DNA from: RBG-16-68-21 sp035286665
Lineage (GTDB): Bacteria; Actinomycetota; Acidimicrobiia; Spongiisociales; UBA11373
DNA: 10,271 nt
Assembly (NCBI GenBank): GCA_035286665.1
Contig: DATECY010000032.1
Coordinates: 1-10,271 of the forward strand
Reading direction: 5' to 3'
Shown here in pieces: positions 1 to 4,857 of the stretch. The notes under the pieces are model-generated. The model made no database searches, was not told the DNA's origin, and saw only the letters and a list, made by a program, of their open reading frames with translations. The position numbers and the translations under genes are program-made. Each line of letters begins with the position of its first letter. The first letter of the stretch is position 1.

Positions 1-1031
1 GTCACGAAGAACCCGTCCCCCGCCGTATCGATCTCTCGTCCTCGGTACCGAACGAGCTCGCTCCGGACGACGGCGTAGAAACTCTCGAGCAGGTCCGCCC
101 ATCGCCGGTCGCCGATCTCCGCAGCTCGCTTCGTGGAGTCGACGATGTCGACGAACATCACCGTTGCCAGGACGCGCTCCGGCTCGGCGCTATCGCGCAT
201 CCCGGTGAGGAACTCCTGGATCTCTTCGACGGCCCGCTGATCTCCGATCCATGGCCAGTGGTCCGCGCCCGGAAGCGCGATGAACTTCGCCCCGGGCACG
301 TGATCGGCGATGTACTGGCCTTCTTTGAGCGGAACTGCCTGATCGTCTCGCCGATGCAGAACGAGCGTGGGGACACGGATGGTGGGGAGGATGTCGCGGA
401 CGTCGATCTGCTTGACCATCCGAGCCAGGGCCACCGCGGCGCCGGGGCTCGCGGCAAGTCGCTCGAGTTTGGCGAACCACTCCACGTAGCGCCTGTCGCC
501 CACGAGCGACGGCACGAAGTTTTCCAGGAACAACGCGCCGCGGCCCCAGTTTCGCTCGATGTGGTCGAGCCACTCCCGATCGCCTGGCGTCGGCGCCCAT
601 GGGTAGGTCGGACCAGTGTCGCCCTTCCCACTGAAGGTGCCGTAGGCTACGACCGCTCTCGTTCTCTCGGGATGGGTAGCGGCGAACAGGAGGGCCACGG
701 GTCCGGTCTCCGAGACGCCCATGATCGTGGCCCGCTCCGATCCCACCGCGTCCATAACGGCGGCGATGTCATTGACTCGGTCCTCGAGCAACCCAGGCCG
801 ACCGTCGGGGGTGCGATCCGAAAGACCCGTCCCTCGCTTATCGAAAACGATCAGGCGGGTGAACGAGGCCAGCCGCCGCAGGAACCGGGCCATGGATGGA
901 TCTTCCCATGAGTGCTCCACGTGAGACACGAAGCCGGGCGACAGCACCAGGTCCAGATCGGCATCGCCGATCACCTGGTAGGCGATGTGAACGCCATCCA
1001 AGCTTCTCGCGTAGCGCGTCTCAGGGACCAC
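1..1031 (-). CDS. Alpha/beta hydrolase fused to class III adenylate/guanylate cyclase domain (3' end beyond window)
   Basis: A continuous frame of 343 codons runs off the left edge without interruption. Residues 1-280 form an alpha/beta hydrolase: an oxyanion-side region near FDKRGTG (63-69), a nucleophile elbow GVSETG (Ser107), an acid candidate at HRRDD (Asp229/230) and the catalytic His258 in GADHW. Residues 285-343 open a class III nucleotide cyclase domain: FVDIVDST (293-300, metal-binding Asp295) and DTAGDGFF (336-342, second metal Asp339). Fusions of this order are a known family, presumed to couple a ligand or hydrolase sensor to cyclic-nucleotide synthesis. The ligand is unknown. The elbow reads G-x-S-x-T where the usual form is G-x-S-x-G, so hydrolytic activity is uncertain. 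The GTG start at 1031 is chosen because no ATG, GTG or TTG lies between it and the upstream in-frame stop, and homology begins immediately (ETRYARSLDGVHIAYQ). No Shine-Dalgarno is visible. The rest of the cyclase domain lies outside the window. Confidence 0.9.
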   Translation of the reverse strand, partial: MVPETRYARSLDGVHIAYQVIGDADLDLVLSPGFVSHVEHSWEDPSMARFLRRLASFTRLIVFDKRGTGLSDRTPDGRPGLLEDRVNDIAAVMDAVGSERATIMGVSETGPVALLFAATHPERTRAVVAYGTFSGKGDTGPTYPWAPTPGDREWLDHIERNWGRGALFLENFVPSLVGDRRYVEWFAKLERLAASPGAAVALARMVKQIDVRDILPTIRVPTLVLHRRDDQAVPLKEGQYIADHVPGAKFIALPGADHWPWIGDQRAVEEIQEFLTGMRDSAEPERVLATVMFVDIVDSTKRAAEIGDRRWADLLESFYAVVRSELVRYRGREIDTAGDGFFV

Positions 1032-1096
1032 ACCGGCATTCTGGGCGGTACCGAAGCGCTGTGCACGCTCCCGGAACAGCCGGTCAAGGGCCGACC

Positions 1097-1124
1097 CAGG
1101 CGGGCAGTCGACGCAGGCGGGCAG
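1097..1124. repeat. Tandem 11-bp direct repeat upstream of the cyclase gene
   Basis: CAGGCGGGCAG occurs exactly at 1097-1107 and 1114-1124, a 17-bp period with a 6-bp spacer. It lies 66-93 bases upstream of the hydrolase-cyclase GTG start, in otherwise non-coding DNA. It could be a paired regulator-binding site, but nothing in the window identifies a binding protein. Confidence 0.5.
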
Positions 1125-1143
1125 CCGTCGGTAGCAACACTCC

Positions 1144-1175
1144 CCTCAGGCAGCGTGCGCAAATGTCACCTGAGG
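1144..1175. repeat. Inverted repeat, 7-bp arms, 18-nt loop
   Basis: CCTCAGG at 1144-1150 pairs perfectly with CCTGAGG at 1169-1175. It lies between the antitoxin stop and the cyclase gene, next to a second hairpin at 1175-1195. The arms are GC-rich but no run of T follows, so it is not a classical intrinsic terminator. It could be a weak terminator, an RNA structure or a DNA operator. Confidence 0.4.
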
Positions 1176-1195
1176 CACTCCCTAGTCGTGAGTGC
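1175..1195 (-). terminator. Possible terminator hairpin after the antitoxin gene
   Basis: GCACTC (1175-1180) and GAGTGC (1190-1195) form a perfect 6-bp stem with a 9-nt loop, starting 5 nt beyond the antitoxin stop codon. The position suits the end of the toxin-antitoxin transcript. No U-tract follows, so the call is tentative. Confidence 0.35.
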
Positions 1196-1200
1196 TGGAC

Positions 1201-1542
1201 CTAGGCCGCAGTCCCCGCCTCGCCAATCCTGAGAGGGACCGACCACTCGTCTTCGTCTACCTCAAAGACAGCCTCGACTCGGAGCGTGGCTCCGAGCTTC
1301 TCGAGATAGGCTCTGAGCGTTGAGATTCGGAGGTCCGTGGAGTGTTCCAGTTGTGAGATCGCAGACTGGCTGACCTCGAGAAGCGCAGCCACCTCCGCCT
1401 GCGATCGATCAAGCGTGCGGCGCAACTCGTAGAGCCCGATCTCAGCCAGCGTGTCTCTACGAAGACGTTCGAGCCGCTCATCAGCACCGGGACGAGCCTC
1501 AACAGCAGCCCCCAGCTTCCTATAGCTCTTGGCGGATGGCAT
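1201..1542 (-). CDS. higA: XRE-family antitoxin, HigA-like (second gene of TA pair)
   Basis: A 113-residue helix-turn-helix protein. An N-terminal helical stretch (residues 20-45, LERLRRDTLAEIGLYELRRT) is followed by a Cro/C1-type HTH at about 47-66 (SQAEVAALLEVSQSAISQLE), then LRISTLRAYLEKLGATLRVEAVF, which is typical of HigA-type antitoxins partnered with RelE/HigB toxins. It should neutralise the toxin encoded just upstream and repress their shared promoter. The ATG at 1542 is preferred because AGGAGA lies 7 nt upstream (1549-1554). A longer GTG start at 1575 would overlap the toxin stop by 4 nt and add 11 residues, but has no comparable ribosome-binding site. Strong independent translation of the antitoxin would keep it in excess over the toxin. 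This is inference from the family and layout. Confidence 0.88.
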   Translation of the reverse strand: MPSAKSYRKLGAAVEARPGADERLERLRRDTLAEIGLYELRRTLDRSQAEVAALLEVSQSAISQLEHSTDLRISTLRAYLEKLGATLRVEAVFEVDEDEWSVPLRIGEAGTAA

Positions 1543-1548
1543 CAGATT

Positions 1549-1554
1549 TCTCCT
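1549..1554 (-). promoter_or_regulatory. Ribosome-binding site deciding the antitoxin start
   Basis: AGGAGA (1554-1549, within GAGAGGAGA) sits 7 nt before ATG 1542. It is the strongest Shine-Dalgarno noticed in the window and argues for the shorter antitoxin start over GTG 1575. Confidence 0.7.
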
Positions 1555-1571
1555 CTCGTCGCTAGCCGACA

Positions 1572-1934
1572 TCACTGGTCGAGCAAACCCTCGTCGCGCA
1601 ACTCCTGCAGGTGCTCGTCGTACAGCGCATCGGCCTGTGGGACTGCCGTGGCATACCAGGCGTCCCAGTTTCCGCTCTTGTCGCCTCCGAGCAAGAGAAT
1701 CGCGTGGCGTCTCGGATCGAAAGCGAACAGAACCCTTAGAGCTCCGGCGGCGGACACAATCAGTTCCTTCAGGTTCGTGTGGCGAGAAGTCTTGATCTCG
1801 CCAACTACCGGGCGCTTCAAGCTGGGGCCGTTCTCAGCGAGCAGAGTCACTCGGTCGTGTAGAGCCTCCTGCTGTTCCTGGGAGAGCTGACTCCACCACT
1901 CCTCAAACTCGTCGGTGTACTCGACCTCCCACAC
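1572..1934 (-). CDS. higB: RelE/HigB-family toxin (phage Gp49-like), first gene of TA pair
   Basis: A 120-residue protein matching the Gp49-like/HigB toxin pattern: WEVEYTDEFEEWW near the N terminus, ENGPSLKRPVV (35-44), NLKELIV (54-60), RVLFAFDPRR (67-76), LLGGDKSGNW (81-90) and WYATAVPQADALYDEHL (93-109). Family members are mostly ribosome-dependent mRNA interferases. Activity of this copy is inferred. The usual arginine after KEL appears as Ile59, so the catalytic set may differ. The toxin-first order with the XRE antitoxin downstream is the HigBA arrangement, known for instance from Mycobacterium tuberculosis HigB2/HigA2-type loci. GTG 1934 is the only in-frame start at the homologous N terminus and coincides with the predicted transcription start, implying leaderless translation. 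GC content here is visibly lower than in the neighbours (35 of 60 bases in 1741-1800, hand count), consistent with acquisition. Confidence 0.9.
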   Translation of the reverse strand: MWEVEYTDEFEEWWSQLSQEQQEALHDRVTLLAENGPSLKRPVVGEIKTSRHTNLKELIVSAAGALRVLFAFDPRRHAILLLGGDKSGNWDAWYATAVPQADALYDEHLQELRDEGLLDQ

Positions 1935-1940
1935 AAGAAG

Positions 1941-1969
1941 AATATAAGACGGAACCTATATAAGGTCAA
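1941..1969 (-). promoter_or_regulatory. Sigma70-type promoter of the HigBA-like module, predicted leaderless
   Basis: The minus strand carries TTGACC (1969-1964), a 17-bp spacer and TATATT (1946-1941), close to the housekeeping consensus. The base 7 nt after the -10 box is G1934, the first base of the toxin GTG start, so the transcript should have no 5' leader. The surrounding 60 bases (1921-1980) are only 25 G/C by hand count, the most AT-rich stretch noticed. Confidence 0.75.
1942..1964. repeat. Direct repeat ATATAAG across the toxin promoter
   Basis: ATATAAG occurs at 1942-1948 and 1958-1964 on the plus strand, 16 bp apart, spanning the -10 box and most of the spacer. It is a candidate operator for autorepression by the XRE antitoxin. 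Part of the match could simply reflect the AT-rich promoter itself. Confidence 0.4.
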
Positions 1970-2030
1970 CCTGATTCGTTGTGAAACTGCAGCTCAGGTT
2001 CGACAGCGGATGAGAACGCGCCTGCCTCCG

Positions 2031-2048
2031 CCAGTGCCATGCCACTGG
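2031..2048. repeat. Inverted repeat, 6-bp arms, between divergent TA modules
   Basis: CCAGTG (2031-2036) and CACTGG (2043-2048) are perfect complements around a 6-nt centre. It overlaps the start of the longer palindrome at 2047-2061 by two bases. It may be an operator half of a regulator-binding region. Confidence 0.4.
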
Positions 2049-2061
2049 AGTCTGAGACTCC
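2047..2061. promoter_or_regulatory. 15-bp perfect palindrome, candidate operator
   Basis: GGAGTCT-G-AGACTCC has perfect 7-bp arms around a single central base, a geometry typical of dimeric HTH binding sites. It lies roughly midway between the divergent toxin gene (start 1934) and XRE gene (start 2125), so either XRE protein could use it. No other copy was noticed in the window. Confidence 0.5.
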
Positions 2062-2103
2062 GGTTTCGGGTTCGAAGGGCCCGCTCCCCAAGGCGAGGAC
2101 GCG

Positions 2104-2123
2104 TGATATCATTTGTGCTATCA
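2104..2123 (+). promoter_or_regulatory. Possible -10 region and operator before the XRE-nucleotidyltransferase pair
   Basis: The palindrome TGATATCA (2104-2111) overlaps a -10-like TATCAT (2107-2112), and TATCA recurs at 2119-2123, just before ATG 2125. A transcript from this box would have a leader of about 4-6 nt. No credible -35 box is seen 16-18 bp upstream, so the promoter call is weak. Overlap of palindrome and -10 would suit autorepression. Confidence 0.35.
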
Positions 2124-2124
2124 G

Positions 2125-2427
2125 ATGTCCGGTACCGCTCGACTCGTTCGTTACTCACGCCGCCGTGCCGGTCTGACGCAACGGCAGTTGGCAGCGCGTG
2201 CCGGCGTTCCCCAGGCGACGGTCGCCCGCATCGAATCCGGGGCGGTATCGCCTCGCGTCGACACCGTGGACCGGCTGCTCGCCGAGTGCAACGCACGCCT
2301 CACCATCGACGCTCGGCCGGGCCGCGGTATCGACCGGACCGCCATCAGAGAGCTGCTTCGCCTCACTCCCACCCAGCGTCTCGAGAGTGCGGCCGAGGAG
2401 GCGAGGAACCTCGAGGCCATCCGATGA
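2125..2427 (+). CDS. XRE-family HTH protein, probable antitoxin of a nucleotidyltransferase
   Basis: A 100-residue protein with an N-terminal Cro/C1-type HTH (residues about 5-55: RLVRYSRRRAGLTQRQLAARAGVPQATVARIESG, then VSPRVDTVDRLLAECN). It ends in a helical tail, RTAIRELLRLTPTQRLESAAEEARNLEAI, probably the surface that contacts the partner protein. The next gene overlaps its stop codon (ATGA), so the two are translationally coupled. An HTH gene directly before a small nucleotidyltransferase is a recurrent toxin-antitoxin-like arrangement, and here the HTH protein would be antitoxin and autorepressor. ATG 2125 is preferred over an upstream TTG at 2113 because it gives a standard family N terminus. 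No Shine-Dalgarno is visible. Confidence 0.85.
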   Translation: MSGTARLVRYSRRRAGLTQRQLAARAGVPQATVARIESGAVSPRVDTVDRLLAECNARLTIDARPGRGIDRTAIRELLRLTPTQRLESAAEEARNLEAIR

Positions 2428-2915
2428 GCCTGGCGCCATTCGACCCGATCCGAGCGCTCCGAGTCCTCACCGAACACGGGGTCCGCTTTGTGATGATCGG
2501 CGGGCTTGCCGGGCGGGTCTGGGGTTCCCCCGCCGTCACCAACGACCTCGATGTCTGCCACGACACCACCGGCGACAACCTGGCTGCGCTCTCGGTCGCG
2601 CTCAGCGCGATCGACGCCCGCCTTCGAGGAGTCGACGAGGAGGTGGGGTGGCGACCAACCACCGATGCCCTCCAGGCCGCCGACTCGTTCACGCTGGTCA
2701 CCGATGCCGGGAACCTCGACCTGCTGGCGCATCCGGCGGGGACCGATGGCTATGGCGACCTCGTCGCCACCGCGTCGGCAATGAAGATCGGCGACGTGAC
2801 CGTCAAAGTCACCGATCTCGAGGACCTGATTCGGATGAAACGGGCCGCAGGCAGACCAAAGGATCTGATCGAGGTCGAGGTGCTCGGCGCCGTGCTCGAC
2901 GAACGAGACGACTGA
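2424..2915 (+). CDS. Small nucleotidyltransferase, probable toxin of HTH-nucleotidyltransferase pair
   Basis: A 163-residue protein of the DNA polymerase beta-like nucleotidyltransferase superfamily. It shows the GG motif (VMIGGLAGRVWG, 23-34) followed by the metal-binding DLD (41-43), a probable third acidic residue in NLDLLA (Asp99), and the C-terminal block VTDLEDLIRMKRAAGRPKDLIEVEVL (129-154) typical of AbiEii/DUF6036-like proteins. The AbiEii/MenT toxins of this superfamily add nucleotides to tRNA acceptor ends and block translation. Whether this one modifies tRNA or a protein is not visible. The start overlaps the HTH gene's stop by 4 nt, with GAGG 7 nt upstream (2413-2416). All three acidic residues are present, so it should be catalytically competent. 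The alternative is a housekeeping nucleotidyltransferase, but the HTH partner argues against it. Confidence 0.85.
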   Translation: MSLAPFDPIRALRVLTEHGVRFVMIGGLAGRVWGSPAVTNDLDVCHDTTGDNLAALSVALSAIDARLRGVDEEVGWRPTTDALQAADSFTLVTDAGNLDLLAHPAGTDGYGDLVATASAMKIGDVTVKVTDLEDLIRMKRAAGRPKDLIEVEVLGAVLDERDD

Positions 2916-3040
2916 AGGGTCCCATCCTCGGCTCGGGATCACCCAGGCCGCCACCCTCGACCGTCGGCACTTATCCGTGGCCCGTCCCCACCATGTCGAC
3001 ACCTTCCAGATCCTCGTCGGATGGCCACTCGCACGCCTTC

Positions 3041-3046
3041 TAATCT
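3041..3046 (+). promoter_or_regulatory. Possible -10 box of the ABC exporter operon
   Basis: TAATCT ends 8 nt before GTG 3055, placing a predicted transcription start at about 3053-3055, essentially leaderless. No clear -35 box is seen. The 139-bp gap from 2916 to 3054 otherwise shows no gene or strong repeat. Confidence 0.35.
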
Positions 3047-3054
3047 GCAGCCTC

Positions 3055-4857
3055 GTGACCTCCGAACAGAGGCCGGTCACCGCACGCGAAGTGGTGGGCG
3101 GTGGCCTCCGCATCGTCGCCCGATTCATCAAGGCCCAACCGTGGGCCTTCGCGCTCGCGGTCACCGGAGCCGCCTTCTTCGCCGGCGCCATCATCGCCTC
3201 TTCGGCGGTGATCGGCTGGGTCACCGACACCGCGATCCTGCCGGTGCTCCGCGACGGGGCGCCCGGCTCTTCCAAGGTGGTGCCGGTGGCGGCAGCCGTG
3301 CTCGGGGTGTCGGTGTGGAAGGCGGCGGCAATCATCCTGCGTCGCACCTCCGCCGGCTGGCTGCAGTTCCGCAATCAACAGATCCTCAGGCGCCAACTGG
3401 TCGGCCACCAGCTCGACCTGGAGCTGAGCTGGTTCGCCCGTCAGTCGATCGGCAACCTGCTCTCGGTCGCCGACAACGACACCCAGCGCAGCACCGGCGC
3501 GCTGGCTCCGCTTCCCTACTCGACCGGCGTGTCGCTCCTCGTGATCGGCACCGTGGTGCTCCTCGCCCTCATAGACCTCTGGCTGGGTCTCGCCGCCCTC
3601 ATCGGCATGACCGTCGTGGTGTGGGTCGAGGTGCTCTCCGCGATCACCCTGTACCCGTCATGGGAGGGCATCCAGACCCAGTTGGGCGTCGTCGCCGGAG
3701 TCGCCCATGAGAGCTTCGATGGCGCCCTGACCATCAAGGCCCTCGGCCGGGAGGACTACGAGACCGAGCGCCTCAGGGTCGCCTCCGACGAGCTGCGCGA
3801 CCGCAACATCTACGTCGGCGTTCGCTGGGAGACCTACCGGACGATCATCATGGTGTTGCTGCCGGCCATCAGCCTCGTCCTGTTGTTCGTCGGGGCACTG
3901 AGGGTGCAGGCCGGGGCCATCTCCCCCGGCGACATCGTGACCGCGCTCTACCTGCTCTCGCTGCTGGCGTTCCCTATCCAGTTGATCGCCTTCGTGCTGT
4001 TCGACCTCGCCGCGGCGATCCCGGCATGGAACCGGGTCGCGGCGGTGCTCTCCGCCGACGAGATGGTCGTCTACGGCGAGGGAGTTGCTCTCCCCGATGC
4101 CGGAGCAGCGCCCCTGGATTCCAATGCGGTCGGTTTCGGCTACGAGACCAACGAGGACGTGCTCACCGACGTCGTCATCGACATTCCCGCGGGACGCACC
4201 GTCGCCGTGGTGGGCCCGACCGGGTCGGGCAAGACCACACTCACCGTCCTGCTGGCGCGTCTCTGGGACCCGCACACCGGGCGGATCCATCTCGAAGGGC
4301 GCGATCTGAAGTCCTTCGCTCGCACCGAGTTGTCGCGGGAGATCGCCTACGTCGCCCAGACGGCCTTCCTCTTCGACGACACCGCCGAGGGCAACATCAC
4401 GATGGGACGCACGATCCCACCCGAACGCATCGTCGAGGCCGCTCGGCTCGCCGGGGCCCATGACTTCATCGAAGCCCTCCCCGAGGGCTACGCCACCCGC
4501 ATCGGCGAGCGAGGTGCTTCGCTGTCGGGGGGTCAACGCCAGCGCGTCGCCTTGGCCCGCGCCCTGGTGCGGCGCCCGAGGGTGCTGATCATGGACGACG
4601 CCACCTCGGCGGTCGATCCGTCTGTGGAGGCAGAGATCCTCCGCCGACTCCGGTCGGCCGAGTTGCCGTCCACCATCGTGATCGTCGCCTACCGTCCGTC
4701 GTCGATCAGGCTCGCCGACGAGGTGATCTTCGTCGACGAGGGCCGGGTGGTCGCCCAGGGCAGTCACGTCGAGTTGTCCTCACACCATCCGGGCTACGCC
4801 CGACTGGTTCAGGCCTACGAGAACGAGGCGGCCGCCAGAGCGGCGGAGAAGTCATGA
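3055..4857 (+). CDS. ABC exporter half-transporter, degenerate-site subunit
   Basis: A 600-residue permease-ATPase fusion. Six hydrophobic segments (about 30-55, 74-96, 157-175, 177-198, 265-285, 295-320) form the exporter membrane domain. The ATPase domain carries Walker A GPTGSGKT (387-394), Q-loop Gln435, a canonical signature LSGGQ (490-494) and Walker B VLIMDD (510-515). The catalytic glutamate is replaced by Asp515, and the H-loop histidine by Tyr546 (IVAYRPS). These two substitutions mark a hydrolysis-poor ATP site, as in TM287-type subunits of heterodimeric exporters. Its intact LSGGQ would complete the active site of the partner encoded downstream, which it overlaps by 4 nt. The GTG at 3055 is preferred; an in-frame extension to 2977 would add residues not expected before the family N terminus. 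The substrate cannot be inferred from the sequence. Confidence 0.93.
   Translation: MTSEQRPVTAREVVGGGLRIVARFIKAQPWAFALAVTGAAFFAGAIIASSAVIGWVTDTAILPVLRDGAPGSSKVVPVAAAVLGVSVWKAAAIILRRTSAGWLQFRNQQILRRQLVGHQLDLELSWFARQSIGNLLSVADNDTQRSTGALAPLPYSTGVSLLVIGTVVLLALIDLWLGLAALIGMTVVVWVEVLSAITLYPSWEGIQTQLGVVAGVAHESFDGALTIKALGREDYETERLRVASDELRDRNIYVGVRWETYRTIIMVLLPAISLVLLFVGALRVQAGAISPGDIVTALYLLSLLAFPIQLIAFVLFDLAAAIPAWNRVAAVLSADEMVVYGEGVALPDAGAAPLDSNAVGFGYETNEDVLTDVVIDIPAGRTVAVVGPTGSGKTTLTVLLARLWDPHTGRIHLEGRDLKSFARTELSREIAYVAQTAFLFDDTAEGNITMGRTIPPERIVEAARLAGAHDFIEALPEGYATRIGERGASLSGGQRQRVALARALVRRPRVLIMDDATSAVDPSVEAEILRRLRSAELPSTIVIVAYRPSSIRLADEVIFVDEGRVVAQGSHVELSSHHPGYARLVQAYENEAAARAAEKS

Noticed and set aside
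2066..2085. GGGTTCGAAGGGCCC, resembling a tRNA T-arm and possible attachment site
   Set aside because: The stem needed around the TTCGAA loop does not pair, no acceptor or anticodon arm is found nearby, and no integrase is present.
2010..2423. N-terminal extension of the nucleotidyltransferase frame over the XRE gene
   Set aside because: The HTH gene in another frame has clear domain homology, and an ATGA overlap with a GAGG site gives the nucleotidyltransferase a normal start at 2424.
2977..3054. Upstream ATG extension of the first ABC subunit by 26 residues
   Set aside because: The extra residues do not resemble an exporter N terminus, and GTG 3055 sits just after a plausible -10 box.
2151..3374. 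407-codon minus-strand frame across the XRE, nucleotidyltransferase and ABC starts
   Set aside because: It is antisense to three well-supported genes and has no recognisable domain or coherent composition; long open antisense frames are common in GC-rich DNA.
3658..4767. 369-codon minus-strand frame inside the first ABC gene
   Set aside because: Asp/Gly/Arg-rich antisense of the ATPase domain; no motif of its own.
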